Positions 1-11,965 of a DNA stretch of 64,000 bases are shown here, piece by piece. Each line of letters starts with the position of its first letter. The first letter of the stretch is position 1. Both the position numbers and the translations under genes were made by a program. The notes below the pieces were generated by a model. It ran no database searches, had not been told where the DNA came from, and was given only the letters and a program-made list of their open reading frames with translations. Origin of the DNA: Nepenthes gracilis (taxonomy: Eukaryota > Streptophyta > Magnoliopsida > Caryophyllales > Nepenthaceae); contig BSYO01000026.1 of NCBI GenBank assembly GCA_033239525.1, positions 8,976,371 through 9,040,370 of the forward strand, read 5' to 3'.

Positions 1-145
1 TGATCCAATTAGATGTCAAGTTGGGTACGTATCCAAGAACAGCCACCAAGATGCTTTCCTTATTGGTTGTGGATCTTCTATCGGTCTACAATATTATCAT
101 CGGACGATCCTGTTTAACAACGTTTAGAGCCACCAAGATTCTTTG
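1..145 (+). pseudogene. Gypsy polyprotein fragment (end of protease region)
   Basis: From about position 30 the plus strand reads through a stretch containing LVVDLLSVYN followed by GRSCLTTFRA and then a stop. The same motif (LPSVYN, then GRSFLTTFRA) occurs in the gypsy element at about 31,030-31,080, and again at about 61,470-61,530. In plant Tat-type gypsy elements this block closes the aspartic protease domain upstream of reverse transcriptase. The fragment is cut by the window edge on the left, and the RT that should follow is absent on the right, so it is a scrap of a decayed element. Confidence 0.6.
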
Positions 146-1444
146 ACTGTTTAATTACTTTTTTATTTTAAAATGCATCATTTTATAGCTCATTTTTTTA
201 TTATAAAAGGAACTATTCTCTTACAATCTTCATCCAAACTCCCAAGTTTCTCCCTATGATGGAATTGCTTAAGCGTGGTGGATTTAAAAGAAGAGAGTTT
301 ACCAGGATGCCTTTGCATTCCTTTAAGAAGTGTTTATAAAGTCTGTATTAATCACTATATTTTATACAAAAAATTATCTTGTGTTTTTTTTATATACAAT
401 ATCCTGAATAGAATTGATTTTTCATTTGGATAGTTACTCTTGATGCCTTATACCAACTATTGTGGGGAATCTAAATTCCTAACATACTTTTGGATAGTCA
501 TCTGGGTTTACTGTCCTTCAACTTATGATTTGTGACATCTTTGTTTGCTTAACACCAACCAGGTTGAATCACTTGACTGGATGTTGTATTTGAAAGGGGT
601 GATAAACACTCAGTTCTTTTGTTGAGATTCACCCATTTCTTTATTTTTCTTTAAAATTGAACAATTTAATATTAATCATGTAAAAATATATTATATATGA
701 ACGTATATATTAATAAAAAAAGAATTTTTATTTCATCAGTCAAATTGTAATTATTATTCTATTCCTTTTGTATTTTAGAGTTGTATTTATCTGTATGAGA
801 TTATAAGTCATTAAAAGTTAATATTAATCAAACTATTCAAATAAAAAAAATTTCAATTATTGGTCTTAATACTTTAGAATTTTTCAAGCACTAACCCAAA
901 CAAATTTGACAATTCAACATTTTAACAACTTAAACTTTTGATAGCTTGACCTTCTAATAAATTAGGACCATTAATTGAATAATTTAAACTTTAAATTATA
1001 AAAGTCTACAAAACTTGCATGTTGAGGCGAGTTAGAACTTCAAAATGTTATATTTTGATAATTAAATTCATGACATTATAGTCATGATATCTTCCATAAC
1101 TAAAATGACATCATAGTCATGATAATTAAGCCAATTTTATATTGTGCTATTTTTAATCACTTCAACATGCAGCTTTTTAGTTGTAAATTGAGAGGTAGGA
1201 GTGTCACCATCCTGTTGGTGTTAGGAGAGCAACACATCATTTGGATCAACTCTATTGTTTAAAACATATCATTTTTAATTTTTATTACCCTTTGAAGTTT
1301 CAATGCCTTTCATTATTCTTTTTGAAATCCCTACTGTGCCTTCTTCCCCACCTTTTTTTACTAAAGAATGAACCTCTTGATTTCTCAAATCTTCTTACTT
1401 TCAATCTCTTATGATTCCATGTAGCACGGGAAGAATATTATTGA
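146..1444. other. AT-rich intergenic DNA, nothing recognised
   Basis: The stretch is AT-rich with short poly-A/T runs. Stops are dense in all frames, and I see no splice-linked coding signal, RNA gene or clear repeat boundary. It probably consists of eroded transposon sequence, given the gypsy scraps on both sides. Confidence 0.4.
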
Positions 1445-1730
1445 TATCGCTTCTTGCTTATCCTTAGATTATATACTTGCCATATATGATAAGTACAATA
1501 TTCATTCCACTATTTTTGTTAGAGCCCCTTCACTTGAAGAGAAAGATTTCTCTTCGAGGCGTAACTTCACTGATGAATATGAAGCTTATCTAAAGGACAC
1601 CCTTTGGATTTTTCTAATAAAAGAATTCATTGAAATAACAGAAGTTCTTGAGATCCCAATCATCCGTCTTTATCCCAATCCTATGACATATATTATAGAA
1701 TTGTGTTTTTTTTTTTTTTGACAATGGAAT
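1445..1730 (+). pseudogene. Remnant of gypsy accessory ORF ('putative gypsy type transposon' domain)
   Basis: One plus-strand frame stays open for about 95 codons and ends in a poly-T tract. It contains YDKYNIHS, then VRAPSLEE, then DEYEAYLKD, then LEIPIIRLYPN. This order (short helix with a Y-x-I-P/H motif, acidic linker, Y-E-x-x-L-K-x-x-L-x-x-P/F-L, hydrophobic helix, then L-x-P-N) matches the accessory ORF of the other two gypsy elements here, which read TYKEHLKFGLRIPF at about 52,690 and IYESHLKGGLCFP near 37,430 (minus). I recognise the family as the plant 'putative gypsy type transposon' domain (PF04195-like, from memory). No start codon or downstream half is joined to it. Confidence 0.55.
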
Positions 1731-2945
1731 TTTAGGTTAGATGTTCAGATCATTTCAATTATTATTTGTTTTAAACCAAAAAGTAATTGGATATCTATAA
1801 CTTCTAGAAAGAGTTCAAAATAAGTGAAAAAAACTCAAACTCAATAAAAAATTGAAAAGATAGGTTTTCTACATTAAAGTTTTCAATAATTATATTTTTT
1901 TGAATAATTGGGGGAAAATGAACTTTTAATGACTAGATCTCAATCTATTCAAGTAAAAGAATGTACAACCGAGTGCATAAAACTAGTAATTTTTTTATCC
2001 AAATTACTTTGAATACTTTAACTAATATGTTGTCTTTGAAAGGAAAGCCATTGCCAATATACTTCTTTATCTATTGAAAAAGAGGAAGGGTAATTTTATA
2101 GACTCTCCTCCTGGGACTTATATTAATCGGCCTAATATTCTTACAACAACTTTACAATCACTTATTCAGATGATGATGATGTTTTAAATATTGTCGATGA
2201 AGCTTTCAAAAATTTTATAATTGAAGTTAGAATTGAGATGAGAGTCAAAGGATCTATACATCCATCAATTTTGACAATTGCCTCTTCTCCTACTAGATTT
2301 TCAAAGGAGACACGCACTTTGAATCTTGAAGAAATAATTTCAATAAATAAGGAGCATAATTCATCACACCATTATTTGTATGATGATGAGCCAGTTGTTA
2401 ATGCACCTATTACTGCTAAGTATCAGAATCTAGTCATATTCGGCTCACCTACACCTATTGAACCAACATATAGTCCAACAATTAGAGCTACTTCTCCCAA
2501 ACCAACAAATAATGTACATTTTATTTGATGATTTAATATTCATTCTTTATTATTTTTTTGACTTAAATGGGTTCTAAGCCTCTATATAGAGCCCCACGTT
2601 TTGAGACTCATCTATTTTGTAGATCTTTGACTCTACTTTGTTAGAAAAGTTTGTTACACTAAACATTAATGAAGCCAAATTATCATCAGATTTTACTCCA
2701 GAGAGGGTCATCCAATCAAGAAGAAGTCTCTAAGCCTTTAATTTCAAACTATTCATTTGTGTCTATATTGCTAACTAAATCCTTTTTGCAATCTAAAAAC
2801 TTGGTGTATCAGATAAAGAGTAGGCTATAAATCAAGACATAGATTTTGATTGCTTATCTTGATATTTGTAGTACATGTTCCTGTTTGATTTAATTTGATA
2901 TTATCGGTTTATTTTTGGCTAAATTGGGTATATTAAAAATAATTG
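1731..2945. other. AT-rich region with one unrecognised 96-codon ORF
   Basis: Plus-strand 2238-2528 is open for 96 codons (MRVKGSIHPS at its start; rich in S, T, P and N at its end). I do not recognise it. It lies 500 bp downstream of the accessory-ORF remnant in the same direction and has the low-complexity Ser/Pro composition often seen in the middle of such ORFs, so it may be a further piece of the same decayed reading frame. It could equally be chance. The rest of the interval shows nothing I can support. Confidence 0.2.
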
Positions 2946-4559
2946 TGTAATATAAAATTTGAATGATATTCAGAGTAAAGAAAAAGTTTGACACTTGAGC
3001 TGTGCCCGACCCGTGTTTGAGTGCAAATTCCAAATTAAGGCGCACATGAGGAGCATATAAGGCATCTTTCAAGCACTGATTCTTGTGGGGTCACGCTTGA
3101 GGCGTGCTTAAAGTGGAGCTCGCGTGCAGAAAGAATTTGGTGCGGCACCTGATGAATGCCTAAATAGCACTTGTGCGCTGATGCGCCTATATAAGTAGTA
3201 GTGTGTACGTTCGGTCATTTCACACATGAAAAAAGAGAGGGGAGAGAGAAAGAGAGGAGGAAGAAAAGAGAGAAAGAGGAGAAGAGGTAGTTCGAAATAT
3301 CCTTTTATCAGATTTGTTAAATTAAAAGTTAAGATAAGTATTCTTATACCCTAATCTTAATCTATTTTTATCTCAGGCTATTTTTACTTACATTTGGTAG
3401 TTTTAATATACATACATCTCATTTTACTATTCTCCATTTGTTCAACTCGAGTATACATGTAGATTTATCGAAGGATTTATGGTTTTGTTTTTGTTTTATA
3501 AATATTCAAAGATTTTACTTTTTTATAAAAAATGGGTAAATATTTTGAGGTTTTATTTTCATATATAAGTATATTTGTAAAAAAAAAAATCATAAAAATT
3601 TACATATAAACTGTGCATGTGGTATCCATGTATTGTGCTCTAGGTCAGGTTCTATCTTCGTTATTTGGTGCGACATGTGTCCTTTTTTGAGGGAGAAGCT
3701 TTTTAACGATTTCTCAAATTATTCTTTCAATCTTTATTCTTCGATTTATGCATGTTTTAAATTTTTGATATATTTTACCTGCATTGATTTGTATGTGAGA
3801 TTTTGTTTGACATTCACAACTTTTGCCCATAGTTGGGATACGATTGGTCACGTACATAAGAAATTTTGGTTTCGTTTAGGATTATACTTTAGTATGAGAC
3901 CATATTAGAACTTTCATTAGTTTGATTCATCAAATATTTAAATTTTGATTTTTTATGGGTTTTCGTATATATTTTAATTTTTTCGTTCTGTTTATGAACG
4001 AGTCAGTTTATTATATATTATATTTAGATACTTGTTGAATATTAAACTTATATTTTTTATTACTTCTTGTTTTTTTAGATTGGTGGACTTTGGATACGTT
4101 GCAGGAAGTTTGGATGCAAATTTAATAGAAATTTTGTCTATTTTGGCAAGTATTCGCTTGTTATTCAGATTGTAATCATATTAGTTATATTTTGAGCATT
4201 ATTTGAGGCGACAATCATTAATAAGGAATGTATGTTATATTAATTGCTAGGAATAGTGTTATTTGGATCTTTGTAACCCTGGTTGTTATGGATGTGTAAT
4301 TTTTTTTATATTGTGAGTTGTCACTTTCCCTTACGATTAATAGAGCCAGTCATAATTGTTTATCATTCTGACAAGTAACATCTGGAAGATCCTATGATTG
4401 TTAATATTATTATTATCATTTTGGGTAATATAGATGTTTGTTATATTCGGCTTGGATTCGTGTATTGTGAAAGTTATTAGTGGATCATATTTTATAGTTT
4501 ATTATATTTGTTAATAATTATTTGTACCTACTTTAGTTTAAGATTGTGATAATATTACA
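2946..4559 (+). repeat. LTR-like repeat, copy A (probable solo LTR)
   Basis: The block begins TGTAATAT and ends AATATTACA, a terminal inverted pair typical of plant gypsy (chromovirus-type) LTRs. A TATA box (TATATAAG, 3188-3195) precedes a purine-rich leader at about 3230-3290, as expected of an LTR promoter. Two internal segments (about 3795-3860 and 4085-4115) are shared with copy B (about 6238-6290 and 6790-6825). No coding internal region adjoins it. The flanking 5-mers do not match exactly, so the borders or the solo-LTR reading may be off by a few bases. Confidence 0.5.
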
Positions 4560-4674
4560 TTGATCTAGTTGTAGTCAAGGGTATGGAATTCAAAGTCATG
4601 CTTGCCAAAGTTAGGGTATCATTTTTTAAAAATTATTCAATTTTTGTTGATAAAGAAGTGGTTGTGTAATATCC

Positions 4675-6954
4675 TAAATATTTATTCAAATTAATTTAAT
4701 ATTAATTATAATTTTGGGTAATTTAGACGTGACAAAAATTTTATTAAATATCGTAAAATTTGGAATGATTTTTGGATCGGTTGGATTGGCGCCTGGGGAG
4801 CACCCGGGGTGCGCCCGTATTATCGCCCAAATATTGGTTTAAATTTTGAAATAAAAAAAAATTAAAATAGAAAAATATATATAATAAACATATATATATA
4901 TATATATATCTGGAAAAAAATAGAAAACAGAAGGAAATAAGATTAGTGTAGTGCAGAGGAAATCGTTGAGAGAGAAACGGAGGAAAGAAGGAGATGAGGG
5001 CAACGGTCAGCATGCGAGGAAATCGCCGTCCACCGGCCGGTGAATCGGCACCAAAAATGGAAGTCGGACAAGGCCCACTCTACAATTTTTACCCTCCATT
5101 TTGTGTTAGTGTGAATTGGAGGAGGGTGCGATGGATTGAGGGTTTGCGGCTGCGCCGGCGAGGGGATGGCTCATCGGTGGTCGGCTACAGTTGCAGGGGG
5201 TTGAGGCGACAGCCGTAGCCGGCGGCATATTTGGCGACGCTTGCGGCAGCAGGGTTCGCGAGCGAGAGAGAGAAAAGGGCAGCAGCACGAGGAGAGTAAA
5301 ACGGCACGGCAGCGCGAGTCGCGCTTGGAGGGAGAGAGGCGGCAGAGCAACGGCCGCGGTGCCCGCAAGGCGGCGTCAGGGAGGGCCGGAAACGGTCACT
5401 CAGGTGGCGCGATGGTGGCGTATGCGGGAGGCCGCGCGCAGAGGAGCTGGCCGTGCGCAGGGGGCACGCGTAGGGTAGGAGAGAGAAACGCCTGATCGAT
5501 CCTGGCGCTTCGGAGTCTCATTTCTTCATATCAGCAAAGCATGAGATTTATACAAATATCTATAAACTTTTTCTTTGGTCTGATTTCGCATCTAATATAT
5601 TTTGAATACTGTATGAATTTTTACTAACATGTATAAATTTTTGTACATCCATTTTATTTATTTTGAACATATATGTGTAGTTTATTAGATTATTTTGGAG
5701 ACTTTGAATATGAGTTTTATGATTTTACGAATTATTATTTTTTGGAAGTCAAAAAATTTATTAGACTCGGTGTATATTTATATCAGTATGTGTAACGAAA
5801 ATATACACGAAACTTACATAGGTCGTGCATTTTCACATGCACGAGTCGGGTTGTGGTCACTACATTTGGATTCAAAAATTGGACACCTTAACCAACTCCC
5901 AATAGAAAATTTTTTTGGAAATCTCTTTCCGCCAGTAGGAAAGGTTTAGAGCAGTAACATTTTCCATTTAGATAATTTGATTTTACCTTAAAATATATTC
6001 AGATGTCCTAATATATCTAATAAAAACTGAGAAAACGACTCAAAGTCATGAATGGTAAATATAATAAGAACATTATCTATAAAGCTGAAATACATGAATT
6101 TTGGGCAATGTTCTCAAAATTATGTGTAACCATTCATCAAAGTAGTTTTTAAATAATCAGAACCCAAATTTGGTGCATAATTTACATTTCTGCATTGATT
6201 TATGTTGGAATTTGATTTGGACTTGGATTTTGGATTTGAATTTGAGATTCACCAATTTTGCCTTCAGTTGGGCCTTGATTTGTCTCGTACAACGATTTTG
6301 ATTATATATTTTGATTCGAATCTTTGAAATATCTGTTGCGGTACTATTTCAGTTTATGCGCACGCTATTAGATCATCCGACTATCGGATTCTACCCTAAA
6401 TTACAATATGATCACGCCTGGGATTTAGACTTGGACTTAGAGGCGGATTGGACTCGGATAGGATATCAATTTTGGAATTGGTCTGAATTACCTTTATTTT
6501 GTTTATATATATATATATATATATATACGTCCCGATGAAGATTGTTTCGGAATTTAGACATTTGTTTTGGATTTAAATATTTGCTTTAAGTACAAGACTA
6601 TCACTGGATTTTGGACTTTGGATTTTAGATTTTTATTGGATTTATTTTATTGACGATTTGGATTCATTATATAATTGACTGGATTTTTATCCATTGACCT
6701 CTCATTTGATTTATTAGACTGATTTTATCTAAATATGATACTTGCTAGGTATTTGGCTCACATTTTCTGTTTTGACCCTTCAGAGTAGAAGTTTTGGATG
6801 TACTGTAGGAGTTTGGATGTGATCTGTCAGTCATTCTTCCGATTTGGTGAGTTTTAATTTGTTTTAATTTAAATTAAAAATTGACATGATTATATTATAA
6901 AAATTGGCTGAGTATTGGCCCATGGTTAAGTTTTGAAATCAGTTGGGATATTTT
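4675..6954 (+). repeat. LTR-like repeat, copy B, with GC-rich insert-like core
   Basis: It starts TGTAATATCC and reaches a degenerate GGGATATTTTG near 6945-6954 that could be the matching end. It shares segments with copy A, such as GAGATT...TTTTGCC followed by AGTTGGG...CGTAC at about 6238-6290, and TTTGGATG...GGAGTTTGGATG at about 6790-6825. The core at about 4990-5510 is strikingly GC-rich and purine-rich and opens in several overlapping frames on both strands, which is composition and not coding. TA microsatellites lie at about 4889-4909 and 6504-6527. The right border is uncertain. Confidence 0.4.
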
Positions 6955-9240
6955 GTTTATGAATGATTCATGATTTTGATAAATTTATTACCTCCCTTAC
7001 AATGATTGTAGAGTAGGTCAAATTTATATCATTCGAACGGTTATCCGATGAGGTCCTATAAGAATTTTGATTTGTTAAGTCTTATATATTTCGTTTTCTC
7101 ACACTTGAATTTTTTTGGGATTTAGCATTATTTATTAAATTTTTTTTAAAATTTTAAATTTTAGAAATTATAATTAATTATTTAAATTGATTAATTTGAT
7201 CCGAGTTCTTGACAAGCTGAATGGATGAATAAGTCCTACAAATATGCAAATCAAGCTCCCATTGCTAAATGATTGAGCCATTTCTTTTGGGGATAAAAGC
7301 CTTGAGGTTGGATGACATGTTTCGTTGGCTATTAGCACTATAGATGGACCAAGAGTTAAAAGTTCAAGGCTTAAGAAGTTATTAAAGAGGAGTATCCGAC
7401 CTGAGTAAATCAATTTCTTGCTTGGTTCTCAATTTAATGAAGGCATTGACCTCTATAAAATGATAGTTTCTTTGATGGCTTTTAACCTTTCTATCGTCTG
7501 ATTGGATGTTAAAAACTCTAGAACTGCTTTGGCTTTAGAGGTTAAAAATTTTAAAGAATAATTAAGCCCTCATGTTCCAAGATCTAGATCCAACCACCAG
7601 CCATAGGATTGCCAATATGTTTTAGTCCGTAATTCTTGTAACCTCACGTTATAGTTGTATATAAGGATAATGTAATTTGCTTTTTCATAAATATATATTC
7701 AGACTTTTTCATCTTCATATATTCGTTGTTTTTTAAACTAATGTTGATCAGGAGATTTAGCCCCTGAGCAAATATATTTGGGTATTCGATCATAATATAT
7801 TCGAATTTGTTTCTAGTTAATTCCTTAAAACTATTAAAACCGGTGAAAAAAGACCCTAATCCTTGACTATTTAACTAATAGTGTGTATCTTAAGAAAGAA
7901 AATTTTGTCATTTCTGCATTTATAACCTCTTTAAGGCTTAATAGGTCAATTAACTATTAATAGTTAAGTCTTAATTGATTTCATATGGTATATCTTTTGA
8001 CCTCTCAAAGGGGTATTAAATGTTTGATTCTCAATGCCCCTGAGCGTTGTGGGTGTATGATCGTATTTTAGACCATATGATTCTATTGAACCTACACCTT
8101 GATCATTCATTCGAATCAGTACATTTAACAAATAAAGTATTTAAACTAATTGTTCAACTCAAAGTCTGTAGTGGTCATTCTTATTTATTGTTTATCATAG
8201 ATGAGAACATGTGAAATAAAAACTCCGTCTCAAATCATTCTTATTATTTACTATTTATCATTAAAAATAATTAATACTAATTAGATAATCTTATTTTTGT
8301 TGAGCGTTTTGGTTCAATTTCGTTAGTACAAAAGATTAAAAAACAAAAGTATCATTTTATTCTATAGGAATTTAGTATTCAACTCATTTACATTGTTAAC
8401 CCACTTTGACACCCACACTTGAATTTTCAACTATTTGCACCAATTTTTTTATCCCAAAATTAGTGGTATTAAATTAGCCACGACATGGGACAAAATATAT
8501 CTCGATGTAATACAGCACATGGCATACTTGTATTAGGCAAGGCATGTCTTTGGGCTATACAAATTTAAGCACAATTATAATAAAAACTAAGGGATATGGC
8601 CCCAGATGGATCAATCCAGTGCAAACTTTGGATCAAGGCCCAAAACTCTAATAGCCCAGACGAAGAAACAATAAAACCAATCCAGATAATCAAATAATAA
8701 TTTCCAAGGGTATTAACCGAGTTGCTTAATCTAAATGATTGGTTACCAAAAACTAAAAGATAATCACGAGCCAATTAATAATTCGATTTAGAAAATGGTT
8801 AAAACAATTCCATCATTAATAATCAGACGGCATCCTTATTAAATTGGAGTAGTAGTTACATACTAAAAGTAACGTCCCTCCACAGTTGTTTCGAAACGAC
8901 TCTAGATACGTGCAGTGATTTTAAATGCTAACTAACCGAACAAAACTCCTAGCTATAATATAACTTCTCCCAAACAAAATGGAGAAGAAGAAGAAGAAAA
9001 AAGAAAAAAAGACACTCAAATATTTGAGTGTACCAAGTGGAGTAAAGCCCTCCAAATCTACACTCATTCTCATCTTCTTTTAATTCTAGTATCTATTTTC
9101 TCATTATCTTTCCATCTACTCAGAAAGATTATCAACTTGACTATCAAATAATTTATTAGGGGATGAGTTTCGTATATCTCTTATATCTAATTCATTATAT
9201 TATGGTGCGTAAGATTCAAATTTTGAGTTGCGAAGACTAA
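6955..9240. other. Intergenic; possible faint accessory-ORF remnant at about 7210-7560
   Basis: Between 7210 and 7560 the plus strand gives runs such as DGPRVKSSRLKKLLKRS and FNEGIDLYKMIV interrupted by stops. The second resembles the C-terminal part of gypsy accessory ORFs but is too weak to assert. A perfect 20-bp palindrome lies at 9012-9031 (half-site ACACTCAAAT). Otherwise I see only AT-rich DNA. Confidence 0.25.
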
Positions 9241-9590
9241 ACCTATCACTATTTTGATATACTAGTGGAACTACAGGCACCTTAATTCATACGTTAATCC
9301 AAATTTTTGAGACATATATATATATAATAAAATTACACAAAATATTATTAAAATTACATATTATATTTTATTGAATACTTTTAATATTACAGTTTGTAAA
9401 AGTATGAAAATTCATCTAACAATAACTCCATTTATTTTTAAATCTTCATTTATATTTTCACTTGTACTGCTACCTTCACTTTTGGAGTTATCATCTTCAC
9501 TAAAATCTAAAATAATAATATTTCTAACGTAATCTTTTATATTTAACTAATCTTTAAAAATAATACATATTTCTATTATCTTTCTTTTTG
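9241..9590. repeat. 350-bp direct repeat, copy 1
   Basis: This segment is repeated in direct orientation at 12776-13128. Shared landmarks in order are ACCTATSACTATTTT, GAACTACA, ATAATAAAATTACA, TTTATTTTTAAATCTTCA, CACTTTTGGAGTTATCAT, and CTAATCTTTAAAAATAA. Divergence and small indels show the duplication is not recent. I do not recognise the family. Confidence 0.7.
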
Positions 9591-10206
9591 AAAAAGCACT
9601 TTTTATACTAACGTAAACAATCAAGTTTCGACCCCGATAAATATAGCAAAAGTAATAAATAATAAATATTCAACACACGTAAAGGATATTTAATTCTAGA
9701 TACCAATGATACTAACAATCATACAAAGTATAAATAAACATCAGCAGTAATAAAAAGACACGATTTTTGGTGATGAAGGGAAAATTTGATACCCACTGTA
9801 AACGAGAAAAACCTTCCGGGCTTCAACAGCCAGGGAAGCAATGTACGATAAAAATTAACTTACAGATCGGGTGGTAACGACGCACTAATCTAGCCGACTT
9901 ACTCCCGTCTTGTGATCCCTATCAAGGAACTCCTTGGATTTGTCCGCGGCAACGGAACCGGACACATTCCGATCTTCACGTCAATCTTCCCTCTCTAGCC
10001 ACTTGAATTGCCGAACACGATCGAGTCTCCTTCTTCAACGCACCAACATCTCCAACAAAGGTAGAAGGATGTAAGATGTTTAAAACGGTAAAGAGAAAAA
10101 TATAGAGAAAACTATTTAGATCATGAGGCTCAAGATTGTAGCTTTTAGTTTTCTCAAAAAATCAAGACCAATGGAGTATGAATGAGATTCTTCTCAAGTG
10201 AGACAC
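9591..10206. other. Repeat-like, moderately GC-rich stretch of unknown family
   Basis: The 9780-10080 part is noticeably less AT-rich than its surroundings (for example CCTTCCGGGCTTCAACAG near 9815) and looks like an old LTR or untranslated leader on the minus strand, but no boundary, target duplication or ORF supports a definite call. Confidence 0.25.
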
Positions 10207-10820
10207 TGTAATGACCCAGATTTTTGAACATAGGAAATTCCAACATCGAGTCCATATAATCCAATCAAACGCCAGTTGACCGGAAAATATAATAAGAAAA
10301 GTAAATGGGCCTTAAGATGAAAATCAAGTCCAGCAAAGAAGTCCGGATTTTCCTTTATGAATTTTTAGTCCGGATTTCATTTTGGTTTGAATTTTATTCT
10401 AGTCCGGATTTCCTTAAAGAAGTCCGGGTATTCCTTGATAAAATTCTAGTCCGGATTTCCTTGATAAAAAGAAGCCTGGAATATTCCTTGATGCAAAATA
10501 AGTCCGGTTTCATCCGTGAGAATCAAGTCCAGCCACTTTCAGAAAGAAAATCTAAATCGGCCTTCAACATGTTTTGAAATCGGGTTTTGTTCCATTGAAG
10601 GCCGGAGTGCATTATATGAATGTAAGGCCGAAGTGACTTGAAGGCCGGAGTGACTTTGTGTGTTGGAGGCCGGAGTAGTTTAGTGACTTTGTAAGGCCGG
10701 AGTAGAATTGTGGAAAGAAAGCCAAAGTTGAAGATCCGGTCAACAAGCGTTGACCGGATTACCGGAGGTCATGTGAGGAATAATCCGGTCAACACCGATA
10801 GTTGACCGGAATGTGATTAA

Positions 10821-11005
10821 ATGAGAAAAGTTAAATCCTGCTAAGTTAAGTTAACCCAAAATTTAATGTGTTTATATGAGAAAGTTAAATCCTGCTAAAT
10901 TAAGTTAACCAAGAATTTAATGTGTTCACATGAGAAAGCTAGGTTCAGTTAACCAGAGATTTAATGTGTTTACATGATAAAACTAAGTTCAGTTCATTGG
11001 GAATT
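10821..11005 (+). repeat. About 54-bp tandem repeat, 3-4 units
   Basis: Units start with ATGAGAAA at about 10821, 10876 and 10930, and with ATGATAAA at 10974. Each continues with a GTTAAATCCTGCTAA-like or CTAGGTTCAGTTAA segment and a TTTAATGTGTTTA segment. The last unit is shortened to about 44 bp. The array lies inside the LTR-like element just upstream of its TATA box, where enhancer-type repeats are common in plant LTRs. Confidence 0.7.
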
Positions 11006-11514
11006 TATGAACTCCTTGGAAATATAAGATCATAAATGATTTAATTAATAAGAAATATTTTCCCTGAATCATTAATAATGATCATCATTAATAAGAAACA
11101 TTTTCCTTGTACTGCCAATCATTTATGGAGGTTATCAAATTCAAAGTCTATAAATAAGAACTAGAAGAATGAGAGTAAGGCACGTAATAGAAATTTCAGT
11201 AAGAGCAAAGTAGAAGAAACCAGGTAAGAGTAAAGATCAAGGTAGAGAAACTCAAGCAAGAGTAAAGATCAGGCAAAGTAGAAGAACAACCAGGCAAGAT
11301 ATTCACCCCTGTTTTCAAGTTCATGATTATGCATGATTTCTATGCTAGTATATTTGATATATATGAACTTATATGATGTTTATTCTGTTCTTTTCATATC
11401 TGATGCTTAAAGTATGATTATTTGTTGAGCAGTGCATGTTTAAGGAAAAGACTTTATGATGTTCGGTTTTGTAAGATTATCTGCCCAATTATATGAACTC
11501 TGAGAATTTGCAGA

Positions 11515-11965
11515 AAACAGCTCCGTCCTTAGAAGAAAAATACTCCGTCCTTTTACGAAAACAGTTCCGTCCTTTGAAGAAAAGTGCTCCGTCTTTTTAC
11601 AGAAAAGAGCTCCGTCTTTTCAAGAAAACGCACTCCGTCCTTTTGAAGAAAACGCACTCCGTCTTTTTACAAAAAGAGCTCCGTCCTTTTAATGAAGAAG
11701 CACTTCGGATTTTAAAGAAAAATCACTCCGGTTTTTAGAGCTCCGGATTTTAAAGAAAAGTACTCCGGTTTTTAGAACTCCATATTTAAAGGAACTCCGG
11801 CTTTTAAGTACTTCAGGTAAGAACTTTACTTTTGAAAAGAACTCCGCCTCTAATGAAAATGAACTTCGGTTCTCAGAACTTCAGAATTTGAAAGAACTCC
11901 GTCTGAAAAAGAACTTCGGTATTTTGAACTCCGGCATCGTGAACTCCGTCTGAAAAAGAAAAGAG
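11515..11965 (+). repeat. CTCCGTC/CTCCGG minisatellite, about 20-25 bp units
   Basis: The core GCTCCGTCCTTTT followed by (A/G)AAGAAAA recurs about 15-20 times with drift. Units early in the array carry CTCCGTC, later ones CTCCGGTTTTTAG, and the last ones GAACTCCGTCTGAAAAAG. The array lies downstream of the element's TATA box, so it would be within a transcript started there. Unit spacing is irregular, so the array is old. Confidence 0.75.

Noticed and set aside
4994..5495. Several overlapping ORFs of 60-95 codons on both strands
   Set aside because: A GC-rich, purine-rich patch opens all frames. Translations are Arg/Gly/Glu-rich without motifs, and the patch lies inside an LTR-like repeat.
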